This document shows, one piece after another, positions 1-6,511 of a stretch of DNA of 20,015 bases (positions are counted from its first letter, which is position 1; every line of letters begins with the position of its first letter). The DNA comes from UBA11524 sp051883695 (GTDB taxonomy: Bacteria; Bacillota; Clostridia; Christensenellales; Aristaeellaceae). The translations under genes and the position numbers were made by a program. Below the pieces are notes generated by a model that did no database searches, was not told where the DNA came from, and saw only the letters and a program-made list of their open reading frames with translations. The stretch covers positions 1 to 20,015 of the forward strand of contig JBJEUF010000038.1 in the NCBI GenBank assembly GCA_051883695.1, read 5' to 3'.

Positions 1-117
1 CTTTTCGCAGATCTCCTTCACCGTGATATAGGCGAAGTCCTTCTTTTCCAGCAGCGCCAGAAACGCCTCGTCCATACGGGAGGCGGTGGCGAAGTATTTA
101 CGCTCCGAGCGATTCAT
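1..117 (-). CDS. TetR/AcrR-type transcriptional regulator, N-terminal part (cut by window edge)
   Basis: Only the first 39 codons are inside the window (MNRSERKYFATASRMDEAFL... ending ITVKEICEK). A short helix-rich start followed by a phrase of the type 'ITVKEICEKAG' is the usual opening of the TetR helix-turn-helix, so a DNA-binding repressor is the likely product. The ATG at 117 is preceded by GAGGTGAA and lies inside the last codons of the upstream membrane-protein gene, overlapping it by about 20 bases. This suggests translational coupling and a shared transcript. By analogy with such pairs, it may control its own operon with the two membrane proteins; that role is inference. The ligand-binding domain is outside the window, so the family call rests on the N-terminus alone. 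Confidence 0.7.
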   Translation of the reverse strand, partial: MNRSERKYFATASRMDEAFLALLEKKDFAYITVKEICEK

Positions 118-982
118 AGAACTTCACCTCTTTCATTCTTCTGCTGTGCAGCAGCATCATCACGGCAAGCAGGATCACAGCGAGCCACACGCTGCCACCG
201 GTCATGGCATTCATCGCGCTGCGGAAGCCTTCCCCCCTGGTCGAGAACCGCGAGATCATCGCCGTTTGCAAACCGAGCAGCGACATCAGCGCCGCGACGA
301 AGTTCAGAACCTTTGCCGCCGACAGGATCGGACTGCCGAGCCTTCGGAATCTCACAAGGTTGATGACCGAGAGAATGATCGTGTAAAACGTGTACAAGGC
401 GGACAGGTAAATGACATACCCCGGGTAGGAATAGCCGGAATCCGTCAGCACCATGAGCGTCATCATACCGCCCATGGGAATGTTCAGCAGGAACAGCAGC
501 CATGCCGTCCGGCGGTAGCAGCGCAGCTCCGATTGCACGGTACGGCTCCGGTAGCTCAGGAGCAGGGACAGCCGCATGATCCCAAGCAGAAAATGGTATG
601 CCGCAATCGTGAGCATCCATACCGAAGCATACCGGATGCCGACAAATATGCGGAACCCCACATACAGGAAGTTCACCGCCATGCCCTGACAGATGCTGAC
701 GCTGCCCCGGAAGGCCAGGTCACCCGCATATTTCCTTCCAAGCGCGGTGCCGGTCAGCCGCTTCATGAGGTGCTCTCTGGCCCTGCGGAACAGCCCGGGC
801 AGCGGCAGAACCCAGAGGACCAGACAGTACGCCGACATGCCGTAGATCACGCGTGCCGGCGTACTGTGCTTCCCGTTGAGCAGCACATGGATGAGCGCTG
901 CGAAAACAAGGGGCGGCATGGTGAGCAGCACCCATTTCGGCGGATGCAGGAGCCTGTTCAGAACAGCCCATGCCCGCTTCAT
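98..982 (-). CDS. Polytopic membrane protein of unknown function
   Basis: 294 residues starting MKRAWAVLNRLLHPPKW. About eight hydrophobic stretches are visible: near residues 18-37, 44-65, 100-120, 121-145, 158-180, 185-210, 220-245 and 270-288. The loops between them are short and Arg/Lys-rich. I see no transporter signature, ATP-binding motif or catalytic residues, so no function is assigned. The gene starts three bases after the stop of the small membrane protein (986-1339) and its end overlaps the TetR-type start. The three genes therefore form one tightly packed minus-strand operon. A membrane complex or efflux-like function under the control of the adjacent regulator is plausible but is only context inference. 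Confidence 0.75.
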   Translation of the reverse strand: MKRAWAVLNRLLHPPKWVLLTMPPLVFAALIHVLLNGKHSTPARVIYGMSAYCLVLWVLPLPGLFRRAREHLMKRLTGTALGRKYAGDLAFRGSVSICQGMAVNFLYVGFRIFVGIRYASVWMLTIAAYHFLLGIMRLSLLLSYRSRTVQSELRCYRRTAWLLFLLNIPMGGMMTLMVLTDSGYSYPGYVIYLSALYTFYTIILSVINLVRFRRLGSPILSAAKVLNFVAALMSLLGLQTAMISRFSTRGEGFRSAMNAMTGGSVWLAVILLAVMMLLHSRRMKEVKFYESLGA

Positions 983-985
983 GGC

Positions 986-1339
986 TTACTTCCCGCTGAT
1001 TTCCCGGGCAAGCTCCATGATCTCAAAGGCGTACTTCTTCTTCCCGTTTTCAAGAATGCGCTTGTAAACCGGATAGTTGACGCCCATGCCGATCATACCG
1101 GCAATGCCGACGATGATGCCCAGCACCAGGCTGCCGGTGGTGCCGCTGCCAATCTGCCCCATGGCCAGGCACATGCCCGCGCCGAAAACCAGTGCGGAAG
1201 CAATGCCGAAGCTGTACGTGAAGACGGTGGCGGGGAGCTTGGCCTTCGCATCCAGCTTCCGCAGGGCGATGACCTTGGAGGTGTCCTTGGGGGCGTATTC
1301 GTTCGCGAGCTGTTCTGCATAGATCTTGTCTGTGTTCAT
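986..1339 (-). CDS. Small membrane protein with two transmembrane helices, unknown function
   Basis: 117 residues starting MNTDKIYAEQLANEYAPKDT. The frame is open further upstream, but the ATG at 1339 has an excellent AAGGAGG site just before it (about 1349-1355), so that start is chosen. A charged N-terminal part (residues 1-35) is followed by two glycine-rich hydrophobic helices near 42-62 and 68-90 and a Lys/Glu-rich cytosolic tail. It is the first gene of the operon with the eight-helix membrane protein and the TetR-type regulator. I do not recognise a named family and give no function. Confidence 0.75.
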   Translation of the reverse strand: MNTDKIYAEQLANEYAPKDTSKVIALRKLDAKAKLPATVFTYSFGIASALVFGAGMCLAMGQIGSGTTGSLVLGIIVGIAGMIGMGVNYPVYKRILENGKKKYAFEIMELAREISGK

Positions 1340-1520
1340 GGCTTGTAGCCTCCTTTCCTTGATGGCTCTATGATACCAGAGGACAACGGCGAAAGGAACA
1401 ACACAGCGGGAGGTTTCTGTTGATTTAGGCTTCCCAGCCTTGACAGAACGAAGAATCAACCATGTTCACGGCATGCTTCGGTCGTCCGGCTTCATCGTAG
1501 CACAAAACGGAGGAAGACGC

Positions 1521-1553
1521 AAGAAAACAGCCACAGCGGAGCAAACCGCTGTG
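1521..1553 (-). terminator. Intrinsic terminator of the secreted-protein gene
   Basis: On the minus strand, CACAGCGG and CCGCTGTG form a perfect 8-bp stem around a 6-base loop (1532-1553), followed by CTGTTTTCTT. It lies 50 bases after the stop codon at 1603 and separates that gene from the three-gene operon transcribed next on the same strand. Confidence 0.7.
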
Positions 1554-1602
1554 ACTGTGCAGGCTGACCGTCGTTTTCCGGAGGAGCCTTGCGGAGGATG
1601 GC

Positions 1603-2547
1603 TCAGTTGATATCAATCGCGCCTTGCGGGACATACCCGGTCATGCCCAGCGCACCGGATTCACCGGTCACATCCGTCGCAGCCCACACCAGCGCCCAGC
1701 TGCCGTCCGCGCCGCAGTCGCGCTTGAGCAGCCGCACTTCCCCGCCCTCGGGCAGTTGGGCAAGGGCTTCGGAGCTCTCGCTGTCCATCCGGCGCAGGAC
1801 GGCGCCGCCTGCCTTGGCAACCTTCATGACGATGGGCGACGCATCGCCGGTGAGGAACAGGTCGAGCGCTTCGGCACGGTCATCATACGCGCCGCCCTCG
1901 CCGTTTCCGTAATACCAGCCTTCCGCATAGACCTGATCCCACAGCACGGCCGGCTCCGGATTGCAGAGAGTGAGACGCTCGCCGATGCATTCCGCCCCCG
2001 CGTCATAGACCTCCGCCAGGACCCGCAGCACAGGCGCGCAGGGCGTATCCCAGCCGATGACGGCCATCGTGCGGTAGCGGAAGCCGTCCTCCTCGACGGA
2101 GAGAATCGCCTGACGCTGCCCGTCGAAGGTCGGGTTGCAAAGCGTCAGGGGCTCTGCGCCGAGCATCAGGAGGGGGTCAAAGCGCCCCTGCTCCGGGTTC
2201 CACAGCGCCACATGGTAGAACGCATTGCGCGCCCCCAGGGCAGACAGCAGCTGCAGATCGCGGTAGCCGTCGAAGTTATAGTCCGCCAGCGCCACCAGGG
2301 CCGCGGCGCGCTCAAAGGCGGGCGTTTCGTTGGAGTGCCATGTGACAGCCTGCAGGAGGCTGCCGTCCACGGCGGCGACATTCGCTGTGAGGACGTACAG
2401 CGCATCGTCCGTGTCATCAAGCGTGCCCGCTTCGGTCACGGTGATGTTCAGCACGGGCAGCTCCTCCTGCACGCGTCCGGAAAATTCGGCGTTGGCGGCG
2501 GGGATCATCAGCATCAGCAGGAAAAGGGAAATCAGGAACCGTTTCAT
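1603..2547 (-). CDS. Secreted protein with a calcium-loop-like motif, unknown function
   Basis: 314 residues. The frame extends upstream, but the ATG at 2547 has AAAGGAG before it and opens a clear signal peptide, MKRFLISLFLLMLMIPAANA followed by EFSG, with an AxA cleavage site near residue 20. No lipobox is seen, so the protein is probably exported rather than a lipoprotein. Residues 89-97 (DYNFDGYRD) fit a DxNxDGxxD calcium-binding loop like those in dockerin, EF-hand and FG-GAP-type repeats, followed by a phrase on 'ALWNPEQGRFDPL' seen in related surface proteins. The last ~50 residues resemble a small beta-rich SH3-like module. It stands alone with its own terminator downstream. The function is unknown; binding at the cell surface is inference. 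Confidence 0.75.
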   Translation of the reverse strand: MKRFLISLFLLMLMIPAANAEFSGRVQEELPVLNITVTEAGTLDDTDDALYVLTANVAAVDGSLLQAVTWHSNETPAFERAAALVALADYNFDGYRDLQLLSALGARNAFYHVALWNPEQGRFDPLLMLGAEPLTLCNPTFDGQRQAILSVEEDGFRYRTMAVIGWDTPCAPVLRVLAEVYDAGAECIGERLTLCNPEPAVLWDQVYAEGWYYGNGEGGAYDDRAEALDLFLTGDASPIVMKVAKAGGAVLRRMDSESSEALAQLPEGGEVRLLKRDCGADGSWALVWAATDVTGESGALGMTGYVPQGAIDIN

Positions 2548-2681
2548 CGTATCAACTCCTTTGCCTATAGAACGAAGCAGCGAAGGAAAAGAATGCATCC
2601 GGTGGCAAAATCCGCCCGGGTTTTGGGAAATGCAAACCGCTTGATCGTCCCTTCGCGATGAAACGAAGCGATGCCGCGCCG

Positions 2682-3354
2682 TCACGCCTGACCGGTCAAT
2701 GCCACGGTGAGTATCTCCCGGGTGGGCCAGAAGGCACACAGGTGCAGGCGGTCGATACGGGCTGTGATGGGCGCGAAATGGCGCATCAGCACGGGCAGGG
2801 CGCGGCCGACGACCTCCGGCTCATCGATGAGCATCGTGGTGTGGGGCGTCCACGGGAAGCCGTTCACGGAGCCGTTCCCGCAGGCCCGTTGCAGCGCAGC
2901 CAGCTCCGGGCTCATACTAATTCTCGTTAAAAATGCTGCACCGAGCGCAGCGATTTTTTCGTTCTGGCAAAGCTGAGTGAAGCGAGGCGTACTGGAAGTA
3001 CGTTGAGCGGAACGAAGCAAAGCCAGAGCGGAAAAGGCGCTGTGCGAATGCAACATTTTTATTGAGAATTAGTATCAGATCCGGCGCGGCGAAGAGCACC
3101 CTGCCGCCGGGAAACACCCCCACATGACGGATGTCGGCGTTCACCGGTGCGAACCGTGCCGCGAGGGCTTTCGTCAGCGCGATGGCTTGGGCTTCCTGCT
3201 CCGGCAGGAAGGTCGCCAGGCTGATATGGTGACGGAGCCCCGGGGTTTGCGTACCGGTGAAGCCTGCGTCCTGCAGCGCGCCGTACCAGACGGAGATGCG
3301 CTGCTGATCCTCCGGGCAGTAGTCCGCCATCAGGGTCAGGAATGATTCGGCCAT
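2682..3354 (-). pseudogene. 2H phosphoesterase / 2'-5' RNA ligase-like protein, disrupted by a 160-bp insertion
   Basis: The 5' part starts at ATG 3354 after a strong AAGGAGG and contains the first HxS motif (H43-I-S45). The 3' part contains the second, H117-T-T119. Two HxT/S motifs about 75 residues apart are the catalytic signature of the LigT/2H phosphoesterase superfamily, which acts on cyclic-phosphate or 2'-5' RNA linkages. A miniature transposon at 2915-3074 with a TCA target duplication splits the frame. Deleting the element plus one TCA copy (163 bp) leaves 510 bp, exactly 170 codons, and the junction reads PDLSPEL without a break. As it stands, translation runs into the element and stops after 145 residues, losing the second HxT motif. 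The gene is therefore very probably dead, and the disruption looks recent because no other frame damage is visible. Confidence 0.9.
2915..3074. mobile_element. Miniature inverted-repeat element, family 1, copy 1 (160 bp, with target duplication)
   Basis: The ends are inverted repeats: TACTAATTCTC on the left and GAGAATTAGTA on the right. The similarity continues imperfectly for about 25 bases (GTTAAAAATGCTGC against ATTAAAAATGTTGC read inward from the right). TCA occurs directly outside both ends (2912-2914 and 3075-3077). The inside is non-coding and partly self-complementary (TCTGGC...GCCAGA, CGTAC...GTACG). No transposase is encoded, so movement would need an enzyme supplied elsewhere. A 3-bp TNA duplication would suit some IS5-related transposases, but the parent family is not determined here. 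A second, worn copy lies at 15091-15238. Confidence 0.88.
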
Positions 3355-3380
3355 ACAAACCGCCTCCTTGATTTTGGGGG

Positions 3381-3409
3381 ATTATCGCATGGAAAGATTC
3401 CACCGTCAA
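3381..3409 (-). promoter_or_regulatory. Sigma-A promoter of the 2H phosphoesterase pseudogene
   Basis: On the minus strand, TTGACG (3409-3404), a 17-bp spacer and GATAAT (3386-3381). It is correctly placed for the ATG at 3354. The broken gene therefore still has an intact promoter and ribosome binding site, in line with a recent disruption. Confidence 0.7.
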
Positions 3410-3498
3410 GCAGGGAATTCGGCTGGGCAGGGCGAAATGATATACAGGCACCGTCATCCGGAAAATGCTTTGCAACTTCACATCAAGGAGGAATTCCC

Positions 3499-4230
3499 AT
3501 GTCCATCACACCCCATGATATTGCGAAAATGCTTGACCACTCCACGCTGCAGCCCTTCCTGACCGAGGCTGACATCCGCAAGGGCTGTGAGCTGGCGCTG
3601 AAGTATGACTGCGCGTCCGTCTGCGCCCGTCCCTGCGATGTGCCGATTCTGGCGGAAATGCTCAGGGGCTCCGACGTGAAGGTGTGTACCGTGATCGGCT
3701 TCCCCCACGGCAGCCACGAAACCGCCATCAAGGTCGCCGAGGCGCAGCGGGCGCTGGACGAGGGCTGCACCGAGCTGGACATGGTCATCAACATTGGCAG
3801 GATGATCGCCGGTGACACGGCGTATGTGCAGCATGAGATCAAGCTCCTGGCGGATCTGGCCCATGCGCGCGGCGCACTCCTGAAGGTCATTCTGGAGACC
3901 TGCTACCTGACCGATGAACAGAAGATCGCCTGCTGCAGGCTGTCCGAGGAAGCCGGCGCGGATTTCGTCAAGACCTCCACGGGCTACGGCTCCAGGGGCT
4001 GCACGATTGATGACCTGAAGCTGATGCGCGCCGCCGTGTCCGAGCGTGTGCAGGTCAAGGGCTCCGGCGGCATCCGCGATCTGGATACGGTGCTTTCCGC
4101 CCGTGCCGTGGGCGCGACCCGCTGCGGTGTCAGCGCCACCGCAAAGATCATGGAGGAGGCCGAGAAGCGCTACGCCGAGGGCACCCTCGCCGAGGTCACC
4201 GGCCTGACCGAAATGAGCGGGGGATACTGA
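3499..4230 (+). CDS. deoC: Deoxyribose-phosphate aldolase
   Basis: 243 residues, close to the usual short bacterial DeoC length. The enzyme reversibly cleaves 2-deoxyribose 5-phosphate to glyceraldehyde 3-phosphate and acetaldehyde in deoxynucleoside breakdown, in the cytosol. Family landmarks are in order: DHSTLQP (13-19), the ELDMVINIG segment with the catalytic Asp (D94), FVKTSTGY with the Schiff-base lysine K158, and VKGSGGIRD with the second active-site lysine K187 and the phosphate loop. The start has AAGGAGG seven bases upstream. No other deoxynucleoside genes are adjacent, and it is divergent from the broken 2H gene. I found no convincing -35 for it: TATACA near 3435-3440 is a possible -10, but the sequence 17 bp upstream is poor. 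Confidence 0.95.
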   Translation: MSITPHDIAKMLDHSTLQPFLTEADIRKGCELALKYDCASVCARPCDVPILAEMLRGSDVKVCTVIGFPHGSHETAIKVAEAQRALDEGCTELDMVINIGRMIAGDTAYVQHEIKLLADLAHARGALLKVILETCYLTDEQKIACCRLSEEAGADFVKTSTGYGSRGCTIDDLKLMRAAVSERVQVKGSGGIRDLDTVLSARAVGATRCGVSATAKIMEEAEKRYAEGTLAEVTGLTEMSGGY

Positions 4231-4268
4231 GTTTACGCGGCATCCGGGCTTTCAACAGGATAACAAGG

Positions 4269-4305
4269 GGCGGGCAAGGCTGGGAAATCTCCCTCCTTGC
4301 CCGCC
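4269..4305. terminator. Hairpin between deoC and the flavin reductase gene, possible terminator
   Basis: GGCGGGCAAGG and CCTTGCCCGCC pair perfectly over 11 bp around a 15-base loop, between the ends of two convergent genes. Neither side has a real T-run, so intrinsic termination is only possible, not shown. Confidence 0.45.
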
Positions 4306-4355
4306 TGTGCTGTGCGCGATGCATGATATCCAGTGGTGTGATATGCTGGAATTCA

Positions 4356-4925
4356 TCATTTGCCAAAATCACCTATTCTGCCGAGTAAACCACCGATGCT
4401 ATGATACATGCCAGAATAGATTACAGGGTCGAGTTTTGTAAGATCCACATCAAAAGAATCTACATATTCCAGCTGTTCATCTATTTGAACGTTCCTTATT
4501 TTGCAAAAGAATGTAGTAGACTCTCCGGTTTCAAAGGAATGAGCTACTTCACACTCGTATACCCATCGGCTCGCATCCAAAACAGGCACATCTACAACTT
4601 CTCCTCTACAAACAGAGTATGAAATTGCGTTCTTCTTTCCGTCTGTTGCATGATGTGTGCCAAAGTAATCCATAAGCTCAACCATATCCGTGCTAACGAG
4701 ATTAACACTTAGAACTCCTGTCCTAATTACATTTTGCTTGGTTCTCTTTATACCAGACATGCTAATTATTAGCAAATAGTCATTATCTTTTTCGTTTGTT
4801 ATGCTGACCCATGTAATTGGGGCAAAATTATATGTTCCATCCTCATTGTTTGTACCAATAATGAAAGCAGGTTGCACACACATTGAAAATTCAGTTCCAA
4901 CTGATTTTCGCTTTATATTCTTCAT
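4356..4925 (-). CDS. Flavin reductase-like (FMN-binding) protein
   Basis: 189 residues. The opening (VGTEFSMCVQPAFIIGTNNEDGTYNFAPITWVSI) and the following 'LSVNLVSTDMVELMDYFG' segment fit the flavin reductase-like, FMN-binding split-barrel family; these proteins bind FMN and often reduce or use it with NAD(P)H. The substrate cannot be told. The start at 4925 has only a weak GAGGGAA site. It begins 24 bases after murG on the same strand, so it is probably carried on the murG transcript. The coding sequence is visibly much richer in A and T than all neighbours (codons such as AAT, ATA and TTT are common). That suggests later acquisition and insertion behind murG. Confidence 0.8.
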   Translation of the reverse strand: MKNIKRKSVGTEFSMCVQPAFIIGTNNEDGTYNFAPITWVSITNEKDNDYLLIISMSGIKRTKQNVIRTGVLSVNLVSTDMVELMDYFGTHHATDGKKNAISYSVCRGEVVDVPVLDASRWVYECEVAHSFETGESTTFFCKIRNVQIDEQLEYVDSFDVDLTKLDPVIYSGMYHSIGGLLGRIGDFGK

Positions 4926-4949
4926 TTGGTTTATTCCCTCAAATCCCGT

Positions 4950-6017
4950 CTACCCCTGCACTTCCTCAATCATCTCCAGCACCCGTTTCGTTCCGTCCGC
5001 CGGGGGCGCGGCCTTCACGGCAGCGGTCAGCGCAGCCCGGTCGGCCCAGGTATCCATCAGCGCCTTCGTCAGCGTCTCCGGCGTCATGTTCTCCTGCAGA
5101 AGCACGCGGCACAGCCCGCGCTTTTCGAGGCTCTGGGCGTTGAGGATCTGGTCGCCCCGGCTGGCTCCCTTGGGGTAGGGAATCAGCAGCAGCGGTCGCG
5201 CCAGCGCCTGAAACTCCATCAGGGCATTGCTGCCCGCACGGGAAAGCACCAGATCGCAGCAGGCGAATACATCCGGCAGCTCGGCGGAGACAAACTCCTT
5301 CTGGGCATAGCCAAGGGTGCCGTTCAGGCTTGCATCCAGGTTGCCCTTGCCGCAGATGTGCGCCACCTCGAAGGCCGGCAGGAGCGCCGGCAGGGCTTCG
5401 CGCAGAGCCTTGTTGACCGCCTGCGCCCCCAGGGAGCCGCCCATCATCAGCAGCACGGGCTTCTCGCCCCTGAGCCCCAGGAAGTGCAGGCCCTTTTCCC
5501 GGCTGCCGCGGAAAAGCTCCGGGCGCAGGGGCGTGCCGACGGCTTCGGCCTTTGCGCCCAGCGCGGCGGCACATTCCGGGAAGGTCGTGGCGACCTTCTT
5601 CACAAAGGGCACGCACAGCCTGTTGGCAAGCCCGGGCGTCAGGTCGGATTCGTGGCTGACCACCGGGATGCGGTGCAGCCACGCGCCGAACACCACCGGC
5701 ACCGCCACAAAGCCGCCCTTGGAGAAGCACACGTCGGGCTTGAGCTGGCCCATCAGGTGCGCGGACTGGAACGCGCCCGCGATAACGCGGAAGGGATCGG
5801 TGAAATTCTTCCAGTCGAAGTACCGGCGGAGCTTGCCGGTCTTTACGCCATGGTAGGTGATGCCGGGAATCGCTTTCAGCTTTTCGGCTTCCATGCCGGA
5901 TTCGGTGCCGATGTAGTGCACCTCATAGCCCTTTTCGAGCAGATGGGGCAGCAGCGCGAGGTTGGGCGTAACGTGTCCCATCGTTCCGCCGCCGGTCAGG
6001 ACGATTCGCTTTGCCAT
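4950..6017 (-). CDS. murG: MurG, lipid II-forming N-acetylglucosaminyltransferase
   Basis: 355 residues, normal length for the family. MurG transfers GlcNAc from UDP-GlcNAc to undecaprenyl-diphospho-MurNAc-pentapeptide (lipid I to lipid II) on the inner face of the cell membrane. Visible motifs are GGGTMGHVTPN (9-19, with the conserved His15), HESDLTPGLANR (122-133), GGSLGAQ (193-199) and SRAGSNALMEFQALARPLLLIPYP (259-282) followed by GD (288-289), which together form the GT-B fold with a C-terminal UDP-sugar site. The N-terminal GGGTxGHVxPN form is the variant common in Clostridia rather than the classical GGTGGHVxPA. It is not in a cell-wall cluster here; its only partner is the flavin reductase-like gene downstream. 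It has its own promoter at 6056-6084. Confidence 0.95.
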   Translation of the reverse strand: MAKRIVLTGGGTMGHVTPNLALLPHLLEKGYEVHYIGTESGMEAEKLKAIPGITYHGVKTGKLRRYFDWKNFTDPFRVIAGAFQSAHLMGQLKPDVCFSKGGFVAVPVVFGAWLHRIPVVSHESDLTPGLANRLCVPFVKKVATTFPECAAALGAKAEAVGTPLRPELFRGSREKGLHFLGLRGEKPVLLMMGGSLGAQAVNKALREALPALLPAFEVAHICGKGNLDASLNGTLGYAQKEFVSAELPDVFACCDLVLSRAGSNALMEFQALARPLLLIPYPKGASRGDQILNAQSLEKRGLCRVLLQENMTPETLTKALMDTWADRAALTAAVKAAPPADGTKRVLEMIEEVQG

Positions 6018-6055
6018 ATGTCATCCCTGCCTTTGAGAGGTTTTCGTTCCATCCT

Positions 6056-6084
6056 ATGATAATCCTGCGGAGGACATGTGTCAA
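6056..6084 (-). promoter_or_regulatory. Sigma-A promoter of murG
   Basis: On the minus strand, TTGACA (6084-6079), a 17-bp spacer and TATCAT (6061-6056), about 40 bases upstream of the murG ATG. The -35 matches consensus fully and the -10 differs at one base. Confidence 0.8.
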
Positions 6085-6108
6085 GGCCGGAATCAGCCCG
6101 GGCTGCCT

Positions 6109-6418
6109 CAGGGCAGTCTCCTTCAAGACGAAAAACCAGCATGAATGCGGCCGAAGGGGTGGAGGGGGCGATCGGAAAGCCCCCTCCTCGCTTCCGCAGA
6201 AGCGAAACACTCCTGCCGCAGAAGGTGTTTCGCGCCCGCGGGCACGACCAAAGGACTTTCCGTCATCCAACATTGCTTGAAGCTTTGCCTTCGGCAACTC
6301 CCCACCGGGGAGCCGCTTCTGCACGATGCCCTTTGGAATCCTTCGGATTGCAAATTTGGGAGCAATAACTACCTGATGAAGCATTGCGTAATCTGGTATT
6401 TTGAATGAGGTCGCCCCG
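6109..6418 (-). mobile_element. Miniature inverted-repeat element, family 2, copy A (310 bp)
   Basis: Nearly the whole element is repeated in the opposite orientation at 14667-14975. Aligned stretches such as GCAATGCTTCATC, GCAGAAGCGGCTCCCC and GCTTCTGCGGAAGCGAGGAG are near-identical. The right edge ends AGGTCGCCCCG (6408-6418). The left edge reads CAGGGCAGTCTCC, a degraded form of the same inverted repeat. The body is a string of short hairpins (GGAGGGGGC/GCCCCCTCC, GCGAAACAC/GTGTTTCGC, CTCCCC/GGGGAG) and has no credible gene. Flanking 9-mers are GGGCTGCCT (6100-6108) and GAATATGGT (6419-6427). They do not match each other as a target duplication, but they match the flanks of the other copy. 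Confidence 0.82.
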
Positions 6419-6436
6419 GAATATGGTCGGTTGGTG

Positions 6437-6466
6437 TTGACAAATAAACCCCCAATAGAATATAAT
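6437..6466 (+). promoter_or_regulatory. Consensus sigma-A promoter of the von Willebrand A protein gene
   Basis: TTGACA (6437-6442), an 18-bp spacer and TATAAT (6461-6466): both hexamers are perfect. It begins 18 bases outside copy A of the ~310-bp element and gives a leader of about 40 bases. Confidence 0.88.
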
Positions 6467-6511
6467 AGCATTAGCGAACCCAGAAAATGTATACGAAGGA
6501 GGCCTATGTCA

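Noticed and set aside
86..1348. 420-codon open frame on the plus strand opposite the membrane-protein operon
   Set aside because: It lies opposite three well-supported genes, has no ribosome site and a His/Arg/Gln-rich composition typical of antisense frames in GC-rich DNA.
2912..3077. TA target duplication (IS630/mariner style) for the family 1 element
   Set aside because: Using TA leaves a stop codon at the repaired junction. Using TCA restores the frame exactly, so a 3-bp duplication is preferred.
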